A stretch of 30,750 bases of DNA from JBELMB01 sp042088665 (lineage in GTDB: Bacteria > Pseudomonadota > Alphaproteobacteria > Rhodobacterales > Rhodobacteraceae), in contig JBELMB010000050.1 in NCBI GenBank assembly GCA_042088665.1, forward strand, positions 1-30,750, given 5' to 3'. This document shows positions 17,839-26,166 of this stretch, one piece after another (the stretch's first letter is position 1; every line of letters starts with the position of its first letter). The notes beneath the pieces are model-generated. The model did not search any database. It saw nothing but the letters and a program-made list of their open reading frames with translations, and had not been told where the DNA came from. Position numbers and translations under genes: made by a program.

Positions 17839-18939
17839 TCAACCGACGTGAAACAGGCTCGCAAACAGTTTGGGGTCCAGACTGTCCTGCGCAAACAAAC
17901 CGCCTTCGGTCAGCACCGACACCGCGTCATGGCTATGCAAGCTTTCCTGATGGCTCGCCAAGACACGAAAATCACCGACGCGCGCATCATTCTGCAATTG
18001 CTCGGCAAACAGACGCGCTGCATCTTCGACAAAGATCGGGTTGGCCGCGTTCAACTCCGCAAAAGCCTGTTCATCCTCGCGCTTTACCATCACCTGCGTT
18101 TCGGTGGGCACCGCCCTGCGACACATGTCGATGAGATCCTCGAACCACAGGCACGCACCATCCTTCACTTCGACGGAAATCCGCGCGACGGAGCGTTGAG
18201 AATGCGGCGTCGCCAACTGGCCACGTTCCCGACGGGCATGTTCGCTCAATTCCAGAGAACAGGGGCAGGTGGACGAATACACATAATCCAGATGCATGAT
18301 CTTGCGACGCACGCCTGAGATCTCAACCAGTTCCAGCGAGATGTCGTAGTACTGATAGCCAGAAAGACCGGACCGCAGGCTTTCCACCTTGACCGGGAAG
18401 CGGAACCGCATGTTGATCCGTGCGTCAAAGCTTTCGAGGTCGCTCTTGTAGTCATCCAGCGCGCCCTCGATGACCCCAAGGCTGAACGTCTTGTCCGCAT
18501 GCACATAGAAGGACCGCATGATGCGGCTCATGTTGATGCCCTTCTTGTCCGCCTCCAGGCTGACGGTCCCGGTGACGGATGTCTCCAGCGCCAGATCCCC
18601 GTTGTCGCGTGTCCTGTAGCGGATCGGCAGGCGGAAGTTGGAAATACCCACGTGCTGGATCATCCGGTTTGCACCACGGATCAGCGAGGACGGGCCGTTT
18701 TGCAGGTCTGGCAGGCTGTCCTTGTAGTCCGTGTCCACGGCAAAGCCCTCAGGATAAGCCCGCGAAAGAATTGGATAGGCCTCCTGCGTCGCATCGGGCG
18801 TCAGCCGTGCGAGGATCGGGTCCAGTGCCTCGATTTCCGCATCCTGTGCCTTACCGGTCCACAGCTTAAGCAGCGCCAGAGCGGCTTCCGCCTCCTCGCG
18901 GCTGGGTTGCCGGTCAATCTCCGGTGTATGGATGTTCAT
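17839..18939 (-). CDS. folE2: GTP cyclohydrolase FolE2 (type IB)
   Basis: The 366-residue enzyme converts GTP to dihydroneopterin triphosphate, the first step of folate synthesis. It belongs to the FolE2 family, which is unrelated in sequence to FolE and not strictly zinc-dependent. Evidence is the catalytic Cys region YSSTCPCSLELSEHAR, the LIRGANRMIQHVGISNFRLPI segment and the HSQRSVARISVEV strand. The start MNIHTPEIDRQPS at 18939 has GAGGGGAG upstream; a further in-frame ATG eight codons earlier is less likely. FolE2 is often Zur-regulated, but I see no clear Zur palindrome in the short gap upstream. The gene lies behind metZ, 116 bp apart, and is probably transcribed from its own promoter. 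Confidence 0.93.
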   Translation of the reverse strand: MNIHTPEIDRQPSREEAEAALALLKLWTGKAQDAEIEALDPILARLTPDATQEAYPILSRAYPEGFAVDTDYKDSLPDLQNGPSSLIRGANRMIQHVGISNFRLPIRYRTRDNGDLALETSVTGTVSLEADKKGINMSRIMRSFYVHADKTFSLGVIEGALDDYKSDLESFDARINMRFRFPVKVESLRSGLSGYQYYDISLELVEISGVRRKIMHLDYVYSSTCPCSLELSEHARRERGQLATPHSQRSVARISVEVKDGACLWFEDLIDMCRRAVPTETQVMVKREDEQAFAELNAANPIFVEDAARLFAEQLQNDARVGDFRVLASHQESLHSHDAVSVLTEGGLFAQDSLDPKLFASLFHVG

Positions 18940-19055
18940 CTGAGAGCTCCCCTCACCTGTCATCGTATGAGTATGACTTGGGTACGCATCGCTGCATTTC
19001 CAAATTCAGAACTTTGTACGCCGGAAACGACAGGGTGGATCATTGTGCAACAAGG

Positions 19056-20255
19056 CTAGACCGCATCCAGCGCCTGCAGGAGGTCGGCCACGAGATCCGA
19101 AGGCTCTTCGATCCCGACGGACAGGCGAATCAGACCATCGGTGATTCCCAGCTCTGCGCGCACCTCCGGCGACAGCCGCTGGTGCGTCGTGGTGGCGGGG
19201 TGTGTCGCGATGGTCTTGGCATCCCCGAGATTGTTCGAGATCACCGCCACTTGCAGCGCATTCAGAGCCCGGAACGCCGCCTCCTTGCCGCCAGCGACAT
19301 CAATCGCCAGAAGCGTGCCACCAGCGCCCAGCTGGCGCGCCATCAAGGCATGCTGCGGGTGACTGGCATGGCCGGGATAGTTCATGGCGGCCAGCTTCGG
19401 ATGACCGGCCAGCGCCTCCGCAAGGGCCACCGCGCCTTCGGTTTGCGCACGCACACGCAGGGCCACGGTTTCCAATCCCTTGAGCATCACCCAAGCGTTG
19501 AAAGGGCTCATGGAGCCGCCCGTGTGCTTCATGTAGGGCTCGACAGTGCCGCGGATATGCTCCTTGCGACCAAGGATCACGCCGCCGAGGCAACGCCCTT
19601 GCCCGTCCACGTGTTTGGTCGTGGAGTAGACCACGATATCAGCGCCTTGCGGGATTGCCTTCGAGTAGATGGGAGTCGAAAACACGTTGTCCACAATGAC
19701 CAGCGCGCCCTTTGCATGGGCCAGATCCGCAACGGCCTCGATGTCCACCAGTTCCAGTGTCGGGTTGGCCATGGATTCAAAAAACACCGCCTTGGTGTCA
19801 GGCCGGATCGCCGCCTCCCATTGCGCCAGATCCGTGCCATCGACAAATGTCACCTCTACGCCGAAACGGGTCAGCACCTCTTCGAGCACGTAAAGACAGG
19901 ATCCGAACAGCGCCCGGGCCGAAACCACGTGGTCCCCCGCCCGCAGCATGGAGGTCAGCGCGCCGCTGACCGCCGCCATGCCGGACGCGGTGGCAAAGCC
20001 GTCCTCGGCCCCTTCCAACAGCGCCATACGCTCTTCGAACATGGCCACGGTGGGGTTGCCGTAACGGGCGTAGATGTATTCGTCTGCGCCTGCCTTCAGA
20101 AAGCGCGCTTCGGCCGCCTCGGCGGTGTCATAGACAAAGCCCTGCGTGAGAAAGAGCGCCTCGCTGACCTCGCCCCATTGGCTGCGCTTGGTGCCTCCGT
20201 GCACAAGATTGGTGCGCAGGCCGCGTGGGACCCGGGGGGCTTTTGAACCGGACAT
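19056..20255 (-). CDS. metZ: O-succinylhomoserine sulfhydrylase
   Basis: The 399-residue PLP enzyme makes homocysteine from O-succinylhomoserine and sulfide in methionine synthesis. It belongs to the Cys/Met metabolism PLP family. Evidence is the YARYGNPTV motif, the ATASGMAAVSGAL phosphate-binding segment, DNVFSTP with the cofactor Asp, and the PLP-binding Lys in VYSTTKHVDGQG. The start MSGSKAPRVPRGLRTN at 20255 has GGAGG eight bases upstream. The leader is about 165 nt long and contains a SAM-II-like aptamer, so expression is expected to fall when S-adenosylmethionine is plentiful. An in-frame ATG at 20300 exists but lacks a good ribosome site. Confidence 0.93.
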   Translation of the reverse strand: MSGSKAPRVPRGLRTNLVHGGTKRSQWGEVSEALFLTQGFVYDTAEAAEARFLKAGADEYIYARYGNPTVAMFEERMALLEGAEDGFATASGMAAVSGALTSMLRAGDHVVSARALFGSCLYVLEEVLTRFGVEVTFVDGTDLAQWEAAIRPDTKAVFFESMANPTLELVDIEAVADLAHAKGALVIVDNVFSTPIYSKAIPQGADIVVYSTTKHVDGQGRCLGGVILGRKEHIRGTVEPYMKHTGGSMSPFNAWVMLKGLETVALRVRAQTEGAVALAEALAGHPKLAAMNYPGHASHPQHALMARQLGAGGTLLAIDVAGGKEAAFRALNALQVAVISNNLGDAKTIATHPATTTHQRLSPEVRAELGITDGLIRLSVGIEEPSDLVADLLQALDAV

Positions 20256-20332
20256 CGGAAAATCCTCCAACAAAAGGCCGCCCTGCGGATGGCCAGACAT
20301 GATGGCCAAGCGAAAGGGGGGCTTTCGTCTGA

Positions 20333-20412
20333 CCTCTTTAGCGGTTTTGGCTCATGCAAGGCCTTTGCCCAGCATCTGCCGTGGCCCGCAATCGGGTGCA
20401 AATCGCCACGCC
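20333..20412 (-). promoter_or_regulatory. SAM-II riboswitch in the metZ leader
   Basis: Read leftward, P1 pairs CGTGG (20410-20406) with CCACG (20384-20380). The loop between them runs CGATTTG...CCCGATTGC, matching the conserved GAUUU...CCG.AUUGC loop of SAM-II. GCTAAAGAGG (20342-20333) supplies the 3' pseudoknot strand with the family's GCUAAA core. The stretch between P1 and that strand is about 37 nt, longer than in the short reference aptamers, and could fold into a small GCAA/TTGC hairpin. SAM-II elements upstream of metZ, metX or metA are typical of alphaproteobacteria. Confidence 0.78.
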
Positions 20413-20416
20413 TCGC

Positions 20417-20445
20417 CTTGTAGTGACCCACGGGCCGCACTGCAA
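20417..20445 (-). promoter_or_regulatory. putative metZ promoter
   Basis: Read leftward, TTGCAG (20445-20440) and TACAAG (20422-20417) are 17 bp apart and lie just before the SAM-II aptamer. The -10 match is only moderate. Confidence 0.4.
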
Positions 20446-20532
20446 GGCCGTCACGTAGCTGTAACGAAGCCTTCACGAAAGCGTCGCACCCTTGTTCTAT
20501 TCGCGCGGCACAACATCTGGTGGATCGCTTCC

Positions 20533-21459
20533 ATGCCAATGCTACGGATCACGATGACGCAAGATGGTGCGCGCTTGCATGACGCCCGTGCACCGCTGCG
20601 CCCCGCGCTACGCCGGGCGCTCGCCGCCGCCCCCGGTCCGGTCACGGTCATGGTGCATGGCTACAAATACTTGCCGGGCCACCCGATCCATTGCCCGCAC
20701 GACAGCATCTTTTCACAAACCCCGCGATTGCCGAGCCGCAAGGTCATCAGTTGGCCCCGGCGACTGGGTCTGCGGGATCAGCCGGGCGAAGGTCTGGGCC
20801 TGTCCATTGGCTGGTCCGCCCGCGGCACGATCTGGGACGCCTATGACAGGGCAGAGCACGCTGGAACCGCACTGGCCGGCGTGCTGTCCGACATCCGGAC
20901 CCTCGCGCCGGACCGGTCAGTGCATCTTTTGGGGCATTCGCTGGGTGCGCGCGTCGCGCTCTGTGCGATCCGCGACGCCTTGCCCGGGGCTGTGACCCGC
21001 GCAGTTCTTCTGGCCGCGGCGGTCTACGGCCAGACCGCGCAAGAGGCGCTGGGATCCGAGGCGGGGCGCAAAACGCAGGTGCTGAATGTCACAAGCCGCG
21101 AAAACGATTTCTACGATTTCCTGATGGAGCGGCTCGTTGCGCCTACGCACACGGGGGACCGGATGCTCGGGCACGGCAGCCTGTCGCTGCCCAACATGGT
21201 CACGCTGCAACTGGATGATCCCCAGAGCCTGGCCGCCCTGTCGCGCAGCGGCTTTCCCATCGCCCAGCCCACCGCCCGCATCTGTCACTGGTCGCCCTAT
21301 CTGCGCAGCGGTGTTTTTGCGCTCTACCGGGCTTACCTGTCCGGCGTGATGCCGCAACACCAGTTGCGCGCGCTTCTGCCCGTGGCCCCTGCGCCACGCT
21401 GGTCGCGCCTGATGCCCTTCCCCCAACGGCGCGCAGGCTTGCGCCTTGCAGCGGACTGA
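20533..21459 (+). CDS. alpha/beta-hydrolase fold protein
   Basis: The 308-residue protein has the oxyanion strand VTVMVHGYKYLPG (about residues 38-50) and the nucleophile elbow LLGHSLGAR (G-H-S-L-G) in mid-protein. LGHGSLSLPN may carry a later His. The GHPIHCPHDSIFS segment resembles the esterase/lipase-like proteins annotated as DUF900-type hydrolases. It has no signal peptide, so it is cytoplasmic. Substrate is unknown. It diverges from metZ across a 277-bp shared regulatory region. An ATG two codons downstream (20539) could also start it. Confidence 0.75.
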   Translation: MPMLRITMTQDGARLHDARAPLRPALRRALAAAPGPVTVMVHGYKYLPGHPIHCPHDSIFSQTPRLPSRKVISWPRRLGLRDQPGEGLGLSIGWSARGTIWDAYDRAEHAGTALAGVLSDIRTLAPDRSVHLLGHSLGARVALCAIRDALPGAVTRAVLLAAAVYGQTAQEALGSEAGRKTQVLNVTSRENDFYDFLMERLVAPTHTGDRMLGHGSLSLPNMVTLQLDDPQSLAALSRSGFPIAQPTARICHWSPYLRSGVFALYRAYLSGVMPQHQLRALLPVAPAPRWSRLMPFPQRRAGLRLAAD

Positions 21460-21616
21460 TCTGCCCCGGCGCATTCGCCGCGGCTGAAAACTGGGCGCCG
21501 CAATCGCCTAGTCAGAGTTTTCGCGGTATGATTTTTCTGCAACCCCGCCCGCATGTTGCCTTCGCGACCCGAAACTTCGCATGATCAGGTGGGACAGCCG
21601 ACAGGACCGCACCACC

Positions 21617-23500
21617 GTGGAGTCATTCCTTTTCCAAGCCTCTGTTTTCCTCGCCGCTGCGGTGATCGCGGTGCCCATCGCCGCACGCCTTGGTCTTGGA
21701 TCGGTGCTTGGCTACCTGTTGGCGGGCATCGCCATAGGTCCGGGGCTTGGGCTTGTGGCCAATACCGAGGACTTGCTGCATTTCGCTGAATTCGGCGTGG
21801 TCATGATGCTCTTTCTCATCGGGCTGGAACTGGAGCCCCGTGCGCTTTGGGATATGCGGCACCGTCTGGTCGGGCTGGGTGGCTTGCAGATTGTCCTGAC
21901 AACCGCGGCGATCATGCTGGGCACCTGGTTCATGGGTTTGCCCTGGCCCACAGCGCTGGCGGTGGGGATGACGCTTGCGCTCTCCTCGACGGCCATTGTC
22001 TTGCAGACCCTCTCCGAGAAGGGGTTGATGAAGTCCAGCGGCGGGCGATCCACCTTTTCCGTGCTGCTGACGCAGGACATCGCCGTTATTCCGATGCTGA
22101 TCGCGCTGCCCCTGCTCGCGATTTCGCCTGCGCTGATACCGGGGGGCACCGGGTCCGACGAGGCACATTCCGAACACGCAAGCCATGATGCAGGTCACCA
22201 GAGCTATTCTCTCGTCGATGGGCTTGAGGGCTGGGCGGCTGCCTCGGTCACATTGGGGATCGTGGCCGCGATCATCCTCGCAGGCATCTACGGCGCCCGC
22301 CCCCTGTTCCGCTATATCCACGCGGCCCGCCTGCCGGAGATGTTCACAGCCGTCGCGCTGTTGATCGTTTTGGGCATCGCCTTCCTGATGCATACGGTTG
22401 GCCTCTCTCCTGCGCTTGGCACCTTTCTGGCCGGTGTCGTGCTCGCCAATTCGGAATTCCGCCACGAACTTGAATCCGACATCGCCCCGTTCAAGGGCCT
22501 TTTGCTGGGGCTCTTTTTCATCACTGTCGGCGCGGGGATCGATGTCGAGCGGCTCTTGCAGGAACCGGTCAACATTCTCGGCCTTGCCCTCGCAGTGATC
22601 TGGGCCAAGGGGATCGTGCTTTACATCCTTGGCTACGCCTTTGGGCTGCGCAAACGCGGGCTCTGGCTCTTTACGCTCGGGCTGGCACAGGCGGGCGAGT
22701 TCGGCTTTGTCCTCATGTCCTTTGGTGTTCAGCAGAGCGTTTTTGACAGTGCTCTGGCGGACCGCCTGCTGCTGGTGGTGGCCCTCTCGATGCTGATCAC
22801 GCCGCTCTTGTTCCTGATCTTTGACCGCGTGGCGCTGCAATTCAAGGACATCGCCGAGGCGCAAAGCGCTGACGACATCAAGGCAGACGGTCCGGTGATC
22901 ATCGCGGGGATCGGTCGCTTTGGCCAAGTGGTGAACCGGCTTGTGCAATCCTCCGGATACAAGACGGTGGTGCTGGATCACGACATCAAGACGATCCAGC
23001 TCATGCGCCGCTTTGGCTACCGCGGCTTCTTTGGCGATCCAACCCGGCCAGAACTGCTGCACGCCGCCGGGCTCGCCACTGCGCGGATCCTCGTCGCTGC
23101 CCTCGATGATCCCAAGGCCACGACCAAACTGATCGCCTACGCGCGCCGGGTGCGGCCCGACCTGCACATCATCGCCCGCGCAAAGGACCGCAACCACGTC
23201 TACGCACTCTATCAGGCCGGCGCAGATGACATCGTGCGGGAGATGTTCGACTCTTCCCTCAGGGCAGGACGCTACGTCCTTGAAAACGTTGGGATGAGCG
23301 AGTTTGAAGCCGCCATCGCCGAAGAAACCTTTTACCACCATGATCGGCACACGGTTCGTGAACTGGCCAAACTCTGGGACCCCGCCCTGCCCGCTTCCGA
23401 GAATGAGGCCTACATCGCCCGCGCGCAGGAGCTGGAAAAAGAACTGGAGATAGCGCTCTTCAATGCTCTGGATGAGCGCGCCAAGATCGACGCGGCCTGA
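21617..23500 (+). CDS. CPA2-family monovalent cation:proton antiporter with TrkA-N domain (KefB/KefC-like)
   Basis: An inner-membrane antiporter or channel for K+/Na+ against H+. The N-terminal half holds about 12 hydrophobic segments with family hallmarks: RLGLGSVLGYLLAGIAIGP, FLIGLELEP, ALSSTAIVLQ, LLTQDIAVIP and GLFFITVGAGID. After the membrane part comes a cytosolic Rossmann TrkA-N (RCK) domain starting PVIIAGIGRFGQVVNRL, with VLDHD as nucleotide-binding acid. The start is uncertain. GTG at 21617 gives MESFLFQASVFLA, which lines up with family N-termini, whereas an ATG at 21581 adds 12 unrelated residues; neither has a strong ribosome site. The His-rich loop HSEHASHDAGHQS near residue 190 is a local oddity. 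Confidence 0.9.
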   Translation: MESFLFQASVFLAAAVIAVPIAARLGLGSVLGYLLAGIAIGPGLGLVANTEDLLHFAEFGVVMMLFLIGLELEPRALWDMRHRLVGLGGLQIVLTTAAIMLGTWFMGLPWPTALAVGMTLALSSTAIVLQTLSEKGLMKSSGGRSTFSVLLTQDIAVIPMLIALPLLAISPALIPGGTGSDEAHSEHASHDAGHQSYSLVDGLEGWAAASVTLGIVAAIILAGIYGARPLFRYIHAARLPEMFTAVALLIVLGIAFLMHTVGLSPALGTFLAGVVLANSEFRHELESDIAPFKGLLLGLFFITVGAGIDVERLLQEPVNILGLALAVIWAKGIVLYILGYAFGLRKRGLWLFTLGLAQAGEFGFVLMSFGVQQSVFDSALADRLLLVVALSMLITPLLFLIFDRVALQFKDIAEAQSADDIKADGPVIIAGIGRFGQVVNRLVQSSGYKTVVLDHDIKTIQLMRRFGYRGFFGDPTRPELLHAAGLATARILVAALDDPKATTKLIAYARRVRPDLHIIARAKDRNHVYALYQAGADDIVREMFDSSLRAGRYVLENVGMSEFEAAIAEETFYHHDRHTVRELAKLWDPALPASENEAYIARAQELEKELEIALFNALDERAKIDAA

Positions 23501-23627
23501 CCGGGACAACTGCGTCACGATCCAGACCTCTGATGTCTGTCACCGGGCCAGGGCCCGGCCACCTCGATCTACACGGGTGCTGCGCAAAAGGACGAGACAG
23601 CGATCCTCACAAGCACGGGCGACGTAG

Positions 23628-23647
23628 CGCGGGGTTGACCCCGCGTT
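23628..23647 (+). terminator. hairpin downstream of the antiporter gene
   Basis: CGCGGGG and CCCCGCG form a perfect 7-bp stem around TTGA. TTCCTTGT follows, a weak U-tract. It lies about 130 bp after the antiporter stop. Confidence 0.5.
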
Positions 23648-23683
23648 CCTTGTATCAAAGCCAATAAACACCCGGCGTGGAAC

Positions 23684-23715
23684 GAAAAAACGGCGCGCCC
23701 CCGGAGGGACACGCC
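23684..23715 (-). terminator. rho-independent terminator downstream of carD
   Basis: Read leftward, GGCGTGTCCC and GGGGCGCGCC pair over 10 positions (two G-T) around the loop TCCG. GTTTTTTCG follows. It is 38 bp from the carD stop and is a strong candidate for the end of the leftward cluster. Confidence 0.85.
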
Positions 23716-23753
23716 GCTATCTTCTTGGCGAAGCCGATCAGCCGCTGCGGCCC

Positions 23754-24260
23754 TCAGGCCGCGCGCAAACCCAGTACGTCGTCCACCTGCTTGGCCGCGG
23801 CGGCCTCGTCACCGGTGACAGCCGCCACTTCGCGGGTCAGACGTTCCAATGCGGCCTCATAGAGCTGACGTTCGGAGTAGGACTGCTCACGCTGGTCGTC
23901 CGCGCGGTGCAGGTCGCGCACCACTTCGGCAATCGCAATCAGGTCGCCAGAGTTGATCTTCTGCTCATACTCCTGCGCACGGCGGGACCACATGGCGCGC
24001 TTTACCTTCGCCTTGCCACGCAGTGTCTTCATCGCCTCGCTGACCACATCAGGAGAGCTCAGCGAACGCATTCCGACTTCCGTGGCCTTGTGCGTCGGCA
24101 CGCGCAGGGTCATCTTGTCCTTCTCGAAAGAGATCACAAAGAGCTCGAGGCTAATGCCCGCGATCTCCTGCTCCTCGATCGACACGATCTGGCCAACACC
24201 ATGTGCCGGGTAGACCACGTATTCGTTGGGACGGAATTCGGACTTTTTCGCTTTGGTCAT
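23754..24260 (-). CDS. CarD/CdnL-family RNA polymerase-binding regulator
   Basis: The 168-residue protein has the CarD_CdnL_TRCF N-terminal domain that binds the RNA polymerase beta subunit (EYVVYPAHGVGQIVSIEEQEIAG... at about residues 12-65). A helical C-terminal DNA-binding domain follows (AKVKRAMWSRRAQEYEQKINSGDLIAIAEVVRDLHR). CdnL proteins stabilise open promoter complexes at rRNA and growth genes in alphaproteobacteria. The ATG at 24260 was chosen for GAGGAAAG upstream; an earlier in-frame start would add 14 residues outside the domain. It lies at the end of the leftward cluster, 279 bp after fdxA, and probably has its own promoter. Confidence 0.93.
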   Translation of the reverse strand: MTKAKKSEFRPNEYVVYPAHGVGQIVSIEEQEIAGISLELFVISFEKDKMTLRVPTHKATEVGMRSLSSPDVVSEAMKTLRGKAKVKRAMWSRRAQEYEQKINSGDLIAIAEVVRDLHRADDQREQSYSERQLYEAALERLTREVAAVTGDEAAAAKQVDDVLGLRAA

Positions 24261-24539
24261 AGACGTCTTTCCTCGCAGCTCGACACGACACGCAGGCGAC
24301 AAAAAAGGTGCGCGGCAATCCTGACTGATCCCCGTTCACCTGGATTTGTACGTTTGCTTATGCCCGATGGGGCATCTGGGCGGACCGCCCCGCATGTGAT
24401 GTCATCATGTAGGGAGCATGTATAACATAAAACAAGCCCCTCTCCTAGCGCCCATCGAATAGGCAAAAAAAGGCGCTTATTTTCAGACTGTTGTCTGTTC
24501 AAATGCAGTCATGAAGGAAGACAAAGGCACGAATCGTTC

Positions 24540-24878
24540 TCAACCGCCCTCGCCCGCCGCTTCGGTGAAGTACTTGTCCATCTTGCCGCTTTCGCCATCC
24601 CGCTCTTCGGCAGAGGGCATCGGGTCCTTCTTGGTGATGATCACCGGCCACATCTCAGAGTATTTGCGGTTGAATTCGACCCATTTCTCCATATCCGGCT
24701 CCGTATCCGGCCGGATGGCATCTGCCGGGCACTCCGGCTCGCACACGCCGCAGTCAATGCACTCGTCCGGGTGGATCACCAGCATGTTCTCACCCTCGTA
24801 GAAACAGTCCACCGGGCACACCTCGACACAGTCGGTGTATTTGCAAGAAATGCAGTTCTCGATCACCACGTAGGTCAT
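24540..24878 (-). CDS. fdxA: seven-iron ferredoxin FdxA
   Basis: The 112-residue cytoplasmic electron carrier matches Azotobacter-type 7Fe ferredoxins from its first residues (MTYVVIENCISCKYTDCVEVCPVDCFYEG). Cys9, Cys17 and Cys50 would bind the 3Fe-4S cluster, and Cys21, Cys40, Cys43 and Cys46 the 4Fe-4S cluster. A C-terminal extension of about 50 residues is normal for this type. It lies between the S4-domain gene and carD, an order conserved in this bacterial family as I recall it. Confidence 0.96.
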   Translation of the reverse strand: MTYVVIENCISCKYTDCVEVCPVDCFYEGENMLVIHPDECIDCGVCEPECPADAIRPDTEPDMEKWVEFNRKYSEMWPVIITKKDPMPSAEERDGESGKMDKYFTEAAGEGG

Positions 24879-24960
24879 GGGCAGAAGTCCTCAGTCAGGC
24901 AGGTCCAGACCTAGCTAATGGAGCGCAAAAGATCATTCAAGCCGCGATGTCAGGGCGGAT

Positions 24961-25335
24961 TCACGCAGGGCCCTGCCCTTGCGCCTTGTCAAAGGTACGG
25001 CGGTCTTTCTTGGTGGGTCGCCCCCCGGCCCTCACCTGTGGCGCAGAGGGGTCTGCGGGACGCGGAAGGGGCGGATCACGGTCGGTATACAGGGCCTGCG
25101 CTTCCGGCGCGGGCCCTCGCCGGGTGCCAAGTTCCACCACTTCGATAACCCGAACGTGATCGCCCTGTGGAAAGGTCAGCACATCCCCGGGCGACACCGC
25201 ATAGGCCGGTTTCGACACCCGAGTGCCGTTCACACGGCATTGTCCGCCGGACACCACGCGCGCCGCCAGGGTGCGTGTCTTGAAAAAGCGCGCGAACCAG
25301 AGCCATTTGTCGATGCGTAGAGTTGGCGCCGTCAT
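24961..25335 (-). CDS. S4-domain RNA-binding protein (Hsp15/HslR-like)
   Basis: The 124-residue protein begins with an S4 domain: LRIDKWLWFARFFKTRTLAARVVSGGQCRVNGTRVSKPAYAVSPGDVLTF (about residues 6-57). This is typical of Hsp15, which binds stalled 50S subunits carrying nascent chains. The C-terminal half is basic and Pro-rich (RPADPSAPQVRAGGRPTKKDRR). Its ATG overlaps the stop of the FkbM-type gene (ATGA), so the two are translationally coupled. Confidence 0.88.
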   Translation of the reverse strand: MTAPTLRIDKWLWFARFFKTRTLAARVVSGGQCRVNGTRVSKPAYAVSPGDVLTFPQGDHVRVIEVVELGTRRGPAPEAQALYTDRDPPLPRPADPSAPQVRAGGRPTKKDRRTFDKAQGQGPA

Positions 25336-26117
25336 TGCCGCGACAACAGGAAGGAGGTCAAACCCTTGTCCACACCTTCCTCGATCATGGTGGCGGCATC
25401 GATGCGCTCCAGCGCCTCGTTGTGGACCACGGGATAAAAGGACAGCGCCTCGACCAGCGCGGTCATCTGCTCTCGCCTGTCCGACGCATCAAGGAAAGGG
25501 ACATGGATCGACAGGAACAGCGCAGTGTTGCGAGACTTGAGGTCAGCCGCCATGGTGGGCAACAAATCGAACTCCGCCCCTTCGACGTCGATCTTGATCA
25601 GCCCCACGCGGTCCAGATCCACTTCGGATACGAAACTGGGCCAGGACACCCCCCAGCATTTTACCGTGTTGGGACGGTCGGACCAAAGAAGGCTGGTACC
25701 GCTGGCGCCAAGCTCACCTTCACCCGGCGCAATGTCAAAAGCCCCGTCCCGCGGGGCCACGGCCATCCCGAAGACATCGACATTTGTCATGCCATTCTTC
25801 TGGACGTTCCAGTTCAGGAATTTCAGCGCCACGGGATCCGGCTCGAACGCATAGACATGGCGGGCACAGCGCGCGCCATAGGTCACGGTCGGGCCAATCC
25901 ATGCCCCGATGTCCACATAGTCGCTGTCCGGGCCAAGGTTCTGCTTGATCACCTTGTAGGTCTCGGGCTCCCAACGGCCGCGCGCGGCATTGCGCCAGAA
26001 CCGGCTGTGTTCTGCATCAAGAACAAAGTCGTGACCGCCGATGGAACAGGGGTAGCCCCCTTGCATCCAGTAGTATGACCGCCGCAGCCTATCCTTGAGC
26101 GTATAGGGTTTTCCCAT
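25332..26117 (-). CDS. FkbM-family SAM-dependent methyltransferase
   Basis: The 261-residue protein has the FkbM pattern: the SAM-binding strand DYVDIGAWIGPTVTYGA, the acidic AFEPDPVALKFLNWNV, and the late IKIDVEGAEFDLLP motif. FkbM-type enzymes O-methylate sugars or small molecules, and the target here is unknown. It has no membrane segment or signal. It sits between an RNA helicase gene (49 bp upstream) and the S4 gene (overlapping), a neighbourhood of RNA and ribosome functions that it does not obviously share. It may be an insertion into an otherwise conserved helicase-S4-fdxA-carD cluster. Confidence 0.85.
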   Translation of the reverse strand: MGKPYTLKDRLRRSYYWMQGGYPCSIGGHDFVLDAEHSRFWRNAARGRWEPETYKVIKQNLGPDSDYVDIGAWIGPTVTYGARCARHVYAFEPDPVALKFLNWNVQKNGMTNVDVFGMAVAPRDGAFDIAPGEGELGASGTSLLWSDRPNTVKCWGVSWPSFVSEVDLDRVGLIKIDVEGAEFDLLPTMAADLKSRNTALFLSIHVPFLDASDRREQMTALVEALSFYPVVHNEALERIDAATMIEEGVDKGLTSFLLSRQ

Positions 26118-26166
26118 GCAAAATCCCCTGCCCGCGCCGACCCGAAAGGCCGACGCGTGACACGTT

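Noticed and set aside
18940..19055. Zur-binding palindrome upstream of folE2
   Set aside because: The family is often Zur-controlled, but no convincing AT-rich palindrome of the Zur type is visible in this gap.
18924..20246. 440-codon plus-strand frame opposite metZ
   Set aside because: Full overlap with the clear metZ gene, no ribosome site and a composition typical of an antisense shadow.
21623..23518. 631-codon open frame antisense to the antiporter gene
   Set aside because: The plus-strand frame has all CPA2 and TrkA motifs; the antisense translation is Gln/Arg/His-rich without motifs.
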